A stretch of 64,000 nt of DNA, taken from assembly GCF_031456545.1 (NCBI RefSeq), contig NZ_JAVDUV010000002.1:806001-870000 (forward strand), given 5' to 3'. Shown here piece by piece: positions 15,707 to 24,207 of this stretch; the stretch's first letter is position 1, and each line of letters opens with the position of its first letter. A model generated the notes under the pieces. The model did no database searches. It was not told the origin of the DNA and saw only the letters and a program-made list of their open reading frames with translations. Source of the DNA: Agromyces sp. 3263. Its GTDB lineage: Bacteria > Actinomycetota > Actinomycetes > Actinomycetales > Microbacteriaceae. The position numbers were made by a program, and so were the translations under genes.

Positions 15707-16629
15707 ACGCGACCGACCCCATCCGCCGCAGCACCGACATCCACCGCCTCCTCGACGAGTCGTTCGCGGGCGTCGAGGTCACCCCTGAGACGCAGGACCT
15801 GAAGGAGGAGATCCGCGACAACCTCCTCTTCCGCGTCGCCGAGCTCGAGGCATCCGGCATCGAGCCGTCGGATGCCGCGCGCCGGGCGATCGCCGAGCTC
15901 GGCGACCTCCGCGCCCTCGTCGACAGCGACTCCCCCGCCGAGACGCCTGCGGCGACGCGCACCGAGTCCGCGGCATCCGCTGCGCTGCGCAACCGCGTGC
16001 GGCCGAAGCCCGGCTTCGTCGTGCGCACCGTGCTGCTCTCGATCGTCGCCGCCGCGGCCCTCGCGCTGCTCGTGCTCGGCCTGTTCGACGTGGTGTCGAC
16101 CAGCACCGCGGTGCTCGTGACGCTCAGCGCGGTGTTCGGCATCGCCCTCGGGTTCGTCACGGGCGACGCCCTGCGGCAGGAGACCAGCGCGAGTCATCCG
16201 CTGCCCACCGGCCGCGCCGTCGGGTTCGGCGCATCGACCGGCGCGCTGCTGGCGGGCCTCGCGTTCACCGCCGTGGTGATCGTGCGGCTCGACCTCGCGT
16301 GGATCATCCTCGGCGCCCTGCTGGTCGTCGCCGCCATCGGCGTGCTGAGCTACCTCGGCGCCACGCAGACGAACCGGCACAAGCCGTGGGTGCTCGAGCA
16401 GCAGCGCACGGCGAACGTCGCGAACCGCTTCGACGAGGACCCGGCGTCGGCCGCCCGCTTCGGCATCTACACCGCCGCCATCTGGACCGTCGCGTTCGTG
16501 GTCGCCATCGTGCTCGGCTTCACCGTCGGATGGCTGTGGGCGCCCCTCGCGCTCATCGCCGGCTTCGTCGTGATGCTCATCACGCTCGCGCGCATGCTGT
16601 TCGGCGCCGACGCGAAGCCCAAGGCCTGA
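15703..16629 (+). CDS. PadR-partner membrane protein (permease-prefix domain)
   Basis: 308 residues. The N-terminal ~80 residues (VTPETQDLKEEIRDNLLFRVAELEASGIEPSDAARRAIAELGDL) match the helical 'permease prefix'/DUF1700-like domain found with PadR genes. Five or so membrane helices follow (pairs at about 110-165, 175-225 and 255-300). The C terminus is short and basic. Such proteins are typically controlled by the adjacent PadR and act in the membrane, role unclear. The hydrophobic pattern and start/stop overlap make the gene sure; the function is not. Confidence 0.85.
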   Translation: MNATDPIRRSTDIHRLLDESFAGVEVTPETQDLKEEIRDNLLFRVAELEASGIEPSDAARRAIAELGDLRALVDSDSPAETPAATRTESAASAALRNRVRPKPGFVVRTVLLSIVAAAALALLVLGLFDVVSTSTAVLVTLSAVFGIALGFVTGDALRQETSASHPLPTGRAVGFGASTGALLAGLAFTAVVIVRLDLAWIILGALLVVAAIGVLSYLGATQTNRHKPWVLEQQRTANVANRFDEDPASAARFGIYTAAIWTVAFVVAIVLGFTVGWLWAPLALIAGFVVMLITLARMLFGADAKPKA

Positions 16630-16681
16630 GCAACCTCGACCCTGATCGGACCCCGTGCGCGCCTAGACTGATCGGGCACTC

Positions 16682-16763
16682 GCGGGAGTGGTGAAATCGG
16701 CAGACACGCAGGATTTAGGTTCCTGTGCCTTCGGGCGTGAGGGTTCAAGTCCCTCCTTCCGCA
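16682..16763 (+). tRNA. tRNA-Leu (anticodon TAG)
   Basis: The full cloverleaf is visible: acceptor GCGGGAG (16682-16688) pairs with CTTCCGC (16756-16762) with one G-T wobble; the anticodon arm is CAGGA-TTTAGGT-TCCTG with TAG in the loop; a long variable arm marks a class II tRNA; the T arm is GAGGG-TTCAAGT-CCCTC. The discriminator base is A and CCA is not encoded. A TAGACT -10 box lies at 16664-16669. Confidence 0.95.
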
Positions 16764-16776
16764 CGCGCAGAACGAA

Positions 16777-16812
16777 GCGAGGGTAGGGCGGAGATCTCCG
16801 CCCTACCCTCGC
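16777..16812. terminator. Perfect 36-base palindrome after tRNA-Leu
   Basis: The 18 bases 16777-16794 are the exact reverse complement of 16795-16812, so either strand can fold into a near loop-less hairpin. It lies 13 bases after the tRNA and can stop transcription from both sides. No T tract follows. Confidence 0.8.
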
Positions 16813-17257
16813 GTGTGAAACGGCTCATCCTCGGCCGGTCGAGACGCGCCTCGTGAGACGCGAGTCGCTTCGGCCTACGAGCACCGATTCCGAATCAGCG
16901 CCACCACCAGTGCCCCATGAACGCCACCTCCTCGTGTCGTCGAACCATCAGCATCACCGGGCGAACGACGCCCGCTGTGCTCAGTCAAGCGTAGACAGGG
17001 AGGCGGGCGCCAGTCTCCGGATCGGACACGCCCAGGACCCTCGCCGCCACGTGAGATCGAGCGGAGGCGTGTCCGCTTTCAGTAGAGCGTGGTCCGCAGT
17101 CGGAAGCAGCCGCCATCAGCGAGGGATCCTCACAGAGATCGGAATCTACGGTGTCCGTGTGCACGGCTGGAGCGGCTCACGAACCGCCGATCCACACCGT
17201 GCGCGGCCGCATCGATGACCCGCGACGCGGCGCCCCTCAGCGCATTGGAGGCCCCGA
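16813..17257. other. 445-base region without a standard gene
   Basis: No convincing protein gene of usual length is seen; the plus-strand frame 16853-17218 has shadow-like composition. The one striking element is the minus-strand 8-codon frame at 16895-16918 with a perfect ribosome-binding site. The right end carries the promoter and GGAGG site of the DUF7882 gene. Confidence 0.6.
16895..16918 (-). CDS. Eight-codon leader-peptide-like frame MGHWWWR
   Basis: ATG at 16918 (minus) reads M-G-H-W-W-W-R-stop. A perfect AGGAGG (16927-16932 on the plus strand as CCTCCT) lies 8 bases upstream. Three consecutive Trp codons after a strong ribosome-binding site is the hallmark of a tryptophan attenuation leader peptide. 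Downstream on the same strand comes the palindrome at 16777-16812, which could be the terminator, but no trp gene follows: the next genes lie on the other strand. It could be an orphan leader, a small regulatory RNA, or chance. Confidence 0.5.
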   Translation of the reverse strand: MGHWWWR

Positions 17258-17659
17258 ATGGGAGCACTCGTCTACAACGGTCAGCAGACCATCGAGCTCG
17301 ACGACCGCGTCCTGGCGCACCTCCAGGTCGTGATCATCACCAAGCTCCGGCGACGCGAATCCTTCGCGTTCGCGTGGAAGGAGGACGGACAGGAGACCGT
17401 GTGCTGGTTCACGCAGTCGATTCCGCTCCAGTTCGCCTACTCCGGTGAGCGGCCCTCGGAGCTGAATCGCGAGTGGGTGGAGCTTCTCGCCATGGCCGCG
17501 AACACCACCGCGGGACTGTTCGTCATGCCCGAACCCGAGCCCGTCGCAGGAGTCGCCGGGACGAGGGATCAGGAATGCGTTCCGACGGTCCGGCGCATAC
17601 CCCAGCCGACGCGCTCCGCACGGGCGGCTCGCCCGCTGCAGGAGCTCGTCAGCGCCTGA
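17258..17659 (+). CDS. DUF7882 family protein
   Basis: 133 residues. The start MGALVYNGQQTIELDDRVLAHLQVVIITKLRRRESFAFAW and the central W-x-T-Q-S-I-P-L-Q-F stretch match a small protein family widespread in Microbacteriaceae and often mislabelled 'ATP-dependent DNA ligase'. No ligase motif (K-x-D-G) is present. GGAGG with 6-base spacing supports ATG 17258. The conserved part ends near residue 92 (LFVMPEPEP); the last ~40 residues are a basic, low-complexity tail. Function unknown, cytoplasmic. Confidence 0.8.
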   Translation: MGALVYNGQQTIELDDRVLAHLQVVIITKLRRRESFAFAWKEDGQETVCWFTQSIPLQFAYSGERPSELNREWVELLAMAANTTAGLFVMPEPEPVAGVAGTRDQECVPTVRRIPQPTRSARAARPLQELVSA

Positions 17660-17751
17660 GCCGAGCCGACCGGCCCAAGGTTGCGCCGCGCCGCTCGGCC
17701 TGGCGTCCGCCGTCCCCGCTGACGAGCGCTGCCGGGCAGAAGCCGGAGGCG

Positions 17752-18345
17752 TCACCAGGTCGCGACGTACTCCGACACGGGCAGCACCGTGGAGCGGACG
17801 ACCGGGAGGCCGCGGCCGATGGCCTGGTCGATGCGGTCACGCAGGCCCTGCGAGTCGATGCGGTAGTCGACGAAGTCGGTGTCGCTCGCGTAGACGCCGA
17901 TCGGGAGCGTGATCGCCTGGAAGAACGAGAACAGCGGGCGGAACTGGTGCTCGATGATGAGCGCGTGCCGGTCGCTGCCACCCGTCGCCGCGAGCAGCAC
18001 CGGCTTGTCGATGAGCGCGTACTGCCCGACGAAGTCGAACACGTGCTTGAACAGGCCCGTGAACGACGCCCGGTACACGGGGCTGGCGACGATGAGCAGG
18101 GTCGCCGACTCGATGCGGCGCAGCGCGTCCTCGGCGATGGGGCTGAGGTCGTCCCGGCTCAGCGCGCCCGAGAACTCGCGCCCGATGTCGGAGAGCTCGA
18201 TGAGGTGCGTCTCGACCTCGAGGTCGTTGCCCGACCCCGAGCGGAGGGCGGTGGCGAAGCCCTCGAGGATCTCGTGCACGAGCACGGTGGTCTTCGACGG
18301 CGAGTGCAGGCTTCCGGAGACGGCGACGATGGAGATGTTCGGCAT
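17752..18345 (-). CDS. NAD(P)H-dependent FMN reductase (MsuE-like)
   Basis: 197 residues, flavodoxin-like fold of the MsuE/SsuE class. VAVSGSLHSPSKTTVLV is the FMN-phosphate loop, LIVASPVYRASFTGLFKHVFDFV the conserved P-V-Y-x-x-x-x-x-G-x-x-K motif, and LLAATGGSDRHALIIEHQFRPLFSFFQA the C-terminal signature. It would supply reduced FMN to the luciferase-like monooxygenases of this island. The translation has no internal Met and no Cys, like most proteins here. It lies downstream of the peptide-ABC/M20 operon on the same strand after a 164-base gap with a hairpin, so it may have its own promoter. A CGGCGTCACG element (18435-18444) recurs at 42931. Confidence 0.9.
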   Translation of the reverse strand: MPNISIVAVSGSLHSPSKTTVLVHEILEGFATALRSGSGNDLEVETHLIELSDIGREFSGALSRDDLSPIAEDALRRIESATLLIVASPVYRASFTGLFKHVFDFVGQYALIDKPVLLAATGGSDRHALIIEHQFRPLFSFFQAITLPIGVYASDTDFVDYRIDSQGLRDRIDQAIGRGLPVVRSTVLPVSEYVATW

Positions 18346-18382
18346 GGTGGGACGCTAACCCGCCACGGGCGACACCGGAATC

Positions 18383-18400
18383 ACCCCGGACTCCCGGGGT
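18383..18400. terminator. Small GC hairpin between M20 peptidase and FMN reductase genes
   Basis: ACCCCGG-ACTC-CCGGGGT forms a 7-bp stem with a 4-base loop. It could end the upstream minus-strand operon or lie in the FMN reductase leader. Confidence 0.4.
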
Positions 18401-18509
18401 AAGGCGACGACACAGGCCTTCACACGAGGTATCCCGGCGTCACGGAAGGCGCCGCGCACGCGGCATCCGCGGCTCGCAGATGTCGCCGCGTGACCGCTCG
18501 GATGCGTCG

Positions 18510-19844
18510 TCATGCGTCGCGGAGCAGCCGGTGCGTGACGCGCGCCGAGAAGTACAGGGCGTCGACCGGGATGTGCTCGTCGGCCGTGTGGAACTGCCCG
18601 AACACGTCGAAGTCGTCGGGCACGCGGAGCGGCACGAAGCCGTAGCCGGCGATGCCGAGCCGGGCGAGGTGCTTGTTGTCGGTGCTGGCGGGGAGCAGGT
18701 AGGGCACGACCACGCCGCCGTCGTCCTCGGCCGTGATCGCACGCTGGGCGACCTGGAGGAGCGGCGAGTCGAGCGGTGACGCGATCGGCGGGATCCACCG
18801 GGCGACCTCGAGCTCGACGTCGTCGCCGACGACGCGCTGCAGGCCGTCGCGGAACGTGTCCTCGTGGCCGGGCAGGATCCGGAGGTCGAGGGCCGCCGTC
18901 GCCGTGGCTGGGATCACGTTCGTCTTGGATCCGGCGTCGAGCACCGTGGGCGACGCCGTGTCGCGCAGGGTCGCGCCGACGATGCCGCCGACGAACCCGA
19001 GGTCGCCGAGCTGTGCCTCGAGCGCGGCATCCGAGAACTCGACGCCGCGCGCCGCGCCGAAGCTCGCGAGGAACGCGTCGAGCGCCGGCGTGCGGGTGAC
19101 CGGGAACCGGTGGTCGCCGACGGCGGCGACCGCGCGGGCGAGCCGCACCACGGCGTTGTCGGCGGTGGGGCGCGAGCCGTGCCCGGGCCGTCCGCGAGCC
19201 GTCAGCTGCGCCCACGCGACGCCCTTCTCGGCGGTCGCGACCAGGTAGGCCCGACGACCGGGCGCGAGCGGCACGGAGAATCCGCCGACCTCGCTGAGCG
19301 CCTCGGTCGCGCCGGCGAACAGCTCGGCATGGTGCTCGACGAGCCAGCGTGCGCCCCAGACTCCGCCCGCCTCCTCGTCGGCGAAGAACGCGAAGACGAG
19401 GTCGCGCTCGGGCACCTCGCCGTCGCGCGCGAACGCCCGAGCGACGGCGAGGATGACCCCGGCGAAGTTCTTCATGTCGACGGCGCCGCGCCCGTAGAGC
19501 ACGCCGTCGTCGACCTCGGCGCCGAACGGCGGATGCGTCCAGTCCTGCCCGTCGACCGGGACGACGTCGAGGTGCGCGTGCACGACGAGTGCCCCGCGGG
19601 ACGGATCACGTCCGGCGAGCCGCGCCACGACGCTCCCCCGGCCGGGACGGGACTCGAGGAAGGTCGTCTCGTAGCCGACCTCCTCGAGGGCCGCCTGCAC
19701 GTAGCGGGCGGCCCGGGTCTCCCCGTCGCCGATCGTGTCGAGGTCGCCGGTGTTCACGCTCTCGATGCGGATGAGGTCGCGGATGAACCGCAGCGCCTCC
19801 TCCTCGAGCAGCGAGCCGGCCGGGGGAACGTCGTTCGAAGCCAT
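18510..19844 (-). CDS. M20 family metallopeptidase (ArgE/DapE/ACY1-like)
   Basis: 444 residues. The di-zinc ligands are in place: H91/D93 in VHAHLDVVP, D123 in YGRGAVDMKN (the bridging Asp), E157/E158 in FADEEAGG, and the dimerisation-domain region GRPGHGSRP. Such enzymes remove N-acyl groups or cleave dipeptides in the cytoplasm. It follows the ABC substrate-binding gene by 16 bases, so it probably hydrolyses the imported peptide or N-acyl amino acid. Only one internal Met and no Cys occur, in keeping with the island. I chose ATG 19844; the frame upstream is Arg/Ser-rich and not conserved-looking. Confidence 0.88.
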   Translation of the reverse strand: MASNDVPPAGSLLEEEALRFIRDLIRIESVNTGDLDTIGDGETRAARYVQAALEEVGYETTFLESRPGRGSVVARLAGRDPSRGALVVHAHLDVVPVDGQDWTHPPFGAEVDDGVLYGRGAVDMKNFAGVILAVARAFARDGEVPERDLVFAFFADEEAGGVWGARWLVEHHAELFAGATEALSEVGGFSVPLAPGRRAYLVATAEKGVAWAQLTARGRPGHGSRPTADNAVVRLARAVAAVGDHRFPVTRTPALDAFLASFGAARGVEFSDAALEAQLGDLGFVGGIVGATLRDTASPTVLDAGSKTNVIPATATAALDLRILPGHEDTFRDGLQRVVGDDVELEVARWIPPIASPLDSPLLQVAQRAITAEDDGGVVVPYLLPASTDNKHLARLGIAGYGFVPLRVPDDFDVFGQFHTADEHIPVDALYFSARVTHRLLRDA

Positions 19845-19860
19845 GTCGTTCAGTGTTCCC

Positions 19861-21480
19861 CTACTCCGCGGACTTCCACGCCGCGACGAGCGAGTCGAGG
19901 CGCGAATCCGCACCCAGCGTCACGCCGTGCACCGTCGGCTGGGTGCCGAGGATCGACGTCAGCTCGTGCACCGGGACCTGGTGGAACTCCGTTGCGATGC
20001 GCTCCTGCGCGTCGGCGAGCACGGCATCGCGCCCCGCGGCATCCGCCACCGCCGCCTGCTCCTGCAGCAGCGACTCGAGCTCGGGGTCGTCGAGGTGGAG
20101 CCGGTTCGTGGCCGCCGTCGAGTAGGTGGTGCGCAGCACGTCGCCGTCGGCGCGCGACAGGTTCTGCCAGGACAGGTCGAAGTCCCCCGACTCCTGCAGC
20201 TTCAGGAACTCGGGCACCGTGCCGCCCACGAGGTTCACCTCGATGCCGACCGCCTTCAACTGCTGCTGGATGAGCTCGAGCGACGTCTGGTTCGGGCCGA
20301 AGTTCGTGATCCACGCGAGGTCGAGCGAGAGTCGTTCGCCGTCGCGCTCGCGGATCCCGTCGGATCCGGTCGCCCAGCCGGCCTCGTCGAGCAGCTCCTC
20401 GGCGTGGTCGGGGTCGAAGGCGAAGCTGCCCGACTGGTCGGCGAACCCCGGCGTGGTCGCGGCGAGCGAGCTCGTGGCGACCGCGAACAGGTCGTTGAGC
20501 GCCGTGTCGCGCACCTCCTCGGCGTCGATCGCGTTGGCGATGGCCTCGCGCACGGTGCGGTCGGCGACGATGGGACGTGCCTCGTTGAAGTAGACGCCGA
20601 ACGTGGCGCCGGGGTTGCCGCGGTGCACGAGCGGGAACCCGCCGTCCTCGAGGGTCTGCACGTCGATCGGCTGCACGCCGCCGATGACGTCCACCTGCGC
20701 GGAAGCCAGGCTGCCCGTGCGCACGCCCGCCTCGGGCACGACCTGGAAGGTCACCGTGTCGAGGTGCGCCGCACCGTCGTTGCCGAGGGGCGTCGGCCCC
20801 CAGGCGTAGTCATCGCGTCGCTCGAGCACCGTCTGCACGTCCTTCGTGTACTCGTCGAGCGTGAAGGGTCCGCTCCCCACCACGGCCGAGCCGTCGGCGC
20901 GCTCGGCGAACGGCGTCGCGCGGGTCGACTCCGCCACGATGCCGAGTGCGACCGACGCGGCCGAGCTCGGGAACGCGGCGTTCGGCGCGGCGAAGTGCAC
21001 CTCGACGGTGTCGTCATCGACGGCCACGGTCTCGGCGTAGCCGATGAACGAGCTGATCGCCTGACTCTCGGCGCCGGCGGCGACGATGTCGTCGAACGTG
21101 CCCTTGACGTCGGCGGCCGTGAGCGGCGAACCGTCGGAGAACGAGACGTCGTCGCGCAGCTCGAACGTGAACACCGTCGCGTCGTCGTTGCTCGACCACT
21201 CGGTGGCCAGCCAGGGCTCGAGCGTCCCCGTCTCCGGGTCCTGGTAGAGCAGCGAGTCGACGAGTTGGCGCGTGACGTAGAGGGTGTCGTTGCCCGAGCC
21301 GGTGCCCGAGGGGTTCAGCGAGATCGGGTCGTTGCCGATGGCGAAGACGAGATCTCCGCCCTCGGTGACGGCGGTGTCGGATGCCGCGTCCGAGGTGCTC
21401 GCGGCGGTGGCGCAGCCCGTGAGGGCGAGGGTCGTCGCCGCGACGGCGGCGGCGAGGGCGGTTCGGCGATGGATGGACAT
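19861..21480 (-). CDS. Peptide/opine-type ABC transporter substrate-binding lipoprotein
   Basis: 539 residues, solute-binding family 5. A lipoprotein signal has lipobox L-T-G-C (C23). Family marks: LVFAIGNDPISLNPSGTG at the mature start, TLEPWLATEWSSNDDATVFTFELRDDVSFSDGSPLTAADV, and EELLDEAGWATGSDGIRERDG. It binds oligopeptides or similar solutes outside the membrane for the permease pair upstream. The lipid-attachment Cys is the only Cys and there is no internal Met, which is extreme for 539 residues. AGGAG lies 6 bases before ATG 21480. Confidence 0.92.
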   Translation of the reverse strand: MSIHRRTALAAAVAATTLALTGCATAASTSDAASDTAVTEGGDLVFAIGNDPISLNPSGTGSGNDTLYVTRQLVDSLLYQDPETGTLEPWLATEWSSNDDATVFTFELRDDVSFSDGSPLTAADVKGTFDDIVAAGAESQAISSFIGYAETVAVDDDTVEVHFAAPNAAFPSSAASVALGIVAESTRATPFAERADGSAVVGSGPFTLDEYTKDVQTVLERRDDYAWGPTPLGNDGAAHLDTVTFQVVPEAGVRTGSLASAQVDVIGGVQPIDVQTLEDGGFPLVHRGNPGATFGVYFNEARPIVADRTVREAIANAIDAEEVRDTALNDLFAVATSSLAATTPGFADQSGSFAFDPDHAEELLDEAGWATGSDGIRERDGERLSLDLAWITNFGPNQTSLELIQQQLKAVGIEVNLVGGTVPEFLKLQESGDFDLSWQNLSRADGDVLRTTYSTAATNRLHLDDPELESLLQEQAAVADAAGRDAVLADAQERIATEFHQVPVHELTSILGTQPTVHGVTLGADSRLDSLVAAWKSAE

Positions 21481-21538
21481 GTGCTGCTCCTGGTGTTCGG
21501 TCGGTTCGGAATGCGTGGACGGGATGGAGGTGGGTGGA

Positions 21539-23263
21539 TCAGGGGGCCGGATGCCGCGTGCGCGCCGCATCGGAGCCCGGGATGGCGTCGAGCAGCGCGC
21601 GCGTGTACGGGTCGCGAGGGGCGCTGAACACCGCGTCGATGCCGCCGCTCTCGACGACCCGACCGTCGCGCATGACCACGACCTCGTGCGCGATGCGGCG
21701 CACCACGGCGAGGTCGTGCGAGATGAACAGGTAGCTCAGCCCCAGATCGCGTTGGATCTCGACGAGCAGCGTGAGGATCTGGTCCTGGATCGACACGTCG
21801 AGCGCCGAGACGGGCTCGTCGAGCACGAGCAGTTCGGGCGAGATCGCGAGGGCGCGGGCGATCGCGACGCGCTGCCGCTGCCCGCCCGACAGCTCGGCGG
21901 GCTTCCGCCGCAGCACGCTGCTCGGCAGGGCGACGACGTCGATGAGCTCGGCCACCCGGCGCGCCCGCGACGCGCGGGTGCCGAGCCGGAACGCCTCGAG
22001 CGGATCGGCGACGATCGCGCCGATCGTCAGCCTGGGGTTCAGCGACGCGTACGGATTCTGGTGCACGAGCTGCGCGCGCCGGCGGAACTGCCGCAGCGCC
22101 CGGCCCTCCACCCGCGTGAGGTCGTCGCCCGCGAACTCGATGCGACCCGAGGTCGGGTCGGCGAGTCGCAGCACGAGCCGTGCGGTCGTCGACTTGCCCG
22201 ACCCCGATTCCCCGACGACGGCCAGGGTGCGACCGCGCGGGATCGCGAAGCTCACGCCGTCGACCGCCCGGTGGGTACCTCCGCCGGCCGCGCGCGGGAC
22301 GGGGAACTCCTTCACCAGGTCGATCGCCGCGAGGAGGGCGGGGGACTCGGGTGCCGTCGCGGCATCCGCTGCCACCGTCGTCGCCCGCGACACCGACCGC
22401 GGGTCGTCGAGGCTCGGCGCCGCCGCGATGAGCTGCTTCGTGTACGGATGCCGCGGGGCGCCGAGCACCTCGGCGGGAGTGCCGGTCTCGACCACCTCGC
22501 CCTCCGACATCACGACGATGCGGTCGGCGCGGTCGGCTGCCACACCGAGGTCGTGCGTGATGAGCAGCAGGCTCGTGCCGAGCTCGCGCTTGAGCACGTC
22601 GATGCGGTCGAGGATCTGGCGCTGCACGGTGACGTCGAGCGCGCTCGTGGGCTCGTCGGCGATGATGAGCGCCGGCCGGGCGATGATCGCGATCGCGATG
22701 AGCACCCGCTGGCGCATGCCCCCCGACAGCTCGTGCGGGTACTGCTCGGCGTGCACCTCGGGGTCGGGCAGGCCCGCCTCCGCGAGCGCCTCGACGGCTC
22801 GGCTCCGTGCGGTGCGCCGGTCGGCGAGCCTGTGGATGCGCAGCACCTCGCCGACCTGGTCGCCGATGCGCTGCACCGGGTTGAGGCTGACCGTCGGGTC
22901 CTGCGGCACGAATCCGATCGCCCGGCCCCGGATGCCACGGAGCTCCGCCTCCCCCGCCCGTGCGAGGTCGCGGCCGCGGAACCGCACGGAGCCGCCCGCG
23001 ATGGCCGCCGACGGCGGCAGGAGGCGCAGGATCGCGTGGGCGGTCGTGGACTTGCCCGATCCGGACTCCCCCACGATCGCGACCGTCTCCCCCTGCCCGA
23101 TCGTGAGGGACGCTGCACGCACGCCGTCGATGACCGCGCCGTTCACCCGGTAGGTCACGGCGAGGCGGTCGACGACGAGGAGGTCGGCCGGGTCGGCCGG
23201 CCGCGACGCGTCGGCCGCGACGTCCGCATGGCTGGTGGGAGGCGCATCGGTTGCGAGGCTCAT
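21539..23263 (-). CDS. Fused peptide ABC transporter ATPase (DppD-DppF type)
   Basis: 574 residues with two complete ABC domains. The first has Walker A GESGSGKST at residues 65-73, signature LSGGMRQRV and DEPTSALD. The second has another GESGSGKST, signature LSGGQRQRV and DEPVSALD. The family-specific tails for oligopeptide ATPases (HPYTKQLIAAAP and DPYTRALLDAIPG) follow each domain. It powers the permeases encoded just upstream; its ATG overlaps the DppC-type stop. There are three internal Met and no Cys, well below what two ABC domains normally carry. Confidence 0.93.
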   Translation of the reverse strand: MSLATDAPPTSHADVAADASRPADPADLLVVDRLAVTYRVNGAVIDGVRAASLTIGQGETVAIVGESGSGKSTTAHAILRLLPPSAAIAGGSVRFRGRDLARAGEAELRGIRGRAIGFVPQDPTVSLNPVQRIGDQVGEVLRIHRLADRRTARSRAVEALAEAGLPDPEVHAEQYPHELSGGMRQRVLIAIAIIARPALIIADEPTSALDVTVQRQILDRIDVLKRELGTSLLLITHDLGVAADRADRIVVMSEGEVVETGTPAEVLGAPRHPYTKQLIAAAPSLDDPRSVSRATTVAADAATAPESPALLAAIDLVKEFPVPRAAGGGTHRAVDGVSFAIPRGRTLAVVGESGSGKSTTARLVLRLADPTSGRIEFAGDDLTRVEGRALRQFRRRAQLVHQNPYASLNPRLTIGAIVADPLEAFRLGTRASRARRVAELIDVVALPSSVLRRKPAELSGGQRQRVAIARALAISPELLVLDEPVSALDVSIQDQILTLLVEIQRDLGLSYLFISHDLAVVRRIAHEVVVMRDGRVVESGGIDAVFSAPRDPYTRALLDAIPGSDAARTRHPAP

Positions 23264-24207
23264 CGTGCTCGGCTCCGTTCGAGGTCGAGGGCATGGGACA
23301 GCCGGTTCGCGGCCAGCACCGTGGCGGCGATGACGAGACCCGGCATGGTGGTCAGCCACCAGTCGTTGCGGAGGAAGTCGCGGCCTCCGGCGACGAGCGA
23401 TCCCCACTCGGGCGTGGGCGGCTGGGCGCCGTAGCCGAGGAAGCTGAGCGCCGACACGGCGAGGATCGCGGTGGCGAACTCGAGGGTCGCGAGCACCAGC
23501 ACCGGGCCGGCAGAGTTGGGCAGCACATGGCGGAACAGGACCCGGCTCCACCGGTCGCCCGACGCGTGCGCGGCATCCACGTACACCGAGGTGCGCACCC
23601 GCAGCACCTCCGATCGCATGATGCGCGAGACGGATGCCACGCTCGCGACGCCGACCGCGATCGCCACGTTCACCGTGCCGAAGCCCAGCGCCGTGATGAT
23701 CGCGAGCGACAGGAGCAGCGAGGGGATCGCGAGCAGCACGTCGGCGAACCGCATGACGCCCGCGTCGACCCAGCGGCCGACGAACCCGGCGAGCAGGCCG
23801 AGCAGCGTGCCGAGGACGAGCCCGACCGTGACCGCGATGCCCGCGGCCTGGAGCGAGAGGGCGGTGCCGTGCACGACACGGGTGAACAGGTCGCGGCCGA
23901 GCTGGTCGGTGCCGAACCAGTGCGCGGCGGACGGCGGCTGCAGTCGTTCGGCGGGCACGCCCGCGAGCGGATCGCCCGGCGCGAGCACCTGCGGGGCCAC
24001 CGCTGCGAGCACGACGAGCGCGAGCCAGACGACGGCGACCAGGAGCGTCGGCCGCGCGACGAGCCGTCCGGCGACCCCGATCGTCCGGGACGCGGCATCC
24101 GTCGACCGCGACCGCACCGCGTCGCCGAACCTCGCCGAGGCGGTGGCCGCGAAGAGGTCGTCGGACTGCTGCCGCTCCCCCGACGTGAGCGTGACCGTCT
24201 CGGTCAT
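23260..24207 (-). CDS. Peptide ABC transporter permease (DppC type)
   Basis: 315 residues. The DppC layout: N-terminal extension, first helix (LLVAVVWLALVVLAAVAPQVLAP), family phrase HWFGTDQLGRDLFTRVVHG, four to five further helices, EAA-loop VYVDAAHASGDRWSRVLFRHVLPNSAGP, and end motif PEWGSLVAGG. It forms the channel with the DppB-type subunit. Both ends overlap their neighbours by 4 bases, showing a tight operon. Three internal Met, no Cys. Confidence 0.93.
   Translation of the reverse strand: MTETVTLTSGERQQSDDLFAATASARFGDAVRSRSTDAASRTIGVAGRLVARPTLLVAVVWLALVVLAAVAPQVLAPGDPLAGVPAERLQPPSAAHWFGTDQLGRDLFTRVVHGTALSLQAAGIAVTVGLVLGTLLGLLAGFVGRWVDAGVMRFADVLLAIPSLLLSLAIITALGFGTVNVAIAVGVASVASVSRIMRSEVLRVRTSVYVDAAHASGDRWSRVLFRHVLPNSAGPVLVLATLEFATAILAVSALSFLGYGAQPPTPEWGSLVAGGRDFLRNDWWLTTMPGLVIAATVLAANRLSHALDLERSRAR

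Noticed and set aside
16682-16812. tRNA-Leu as an integration site of a mobile element
   Set aside because: No integrase, no direct repeat of the tRNA 3' end and no phage gene is seen on either side.
16853-17218. 121-residue plus-strand frame after tRNA-Leu
   Set aside because: GTG start, no ribosome-binding site, His/Arg/Ser-rich shadow composition and no family likeness.
17258-17659. ATP-dependent DNA ligase label for the DUF7882 protein
   Set aside because: 133 residues with no nucleotidyltransferase motif; the label is a common database error for this family.
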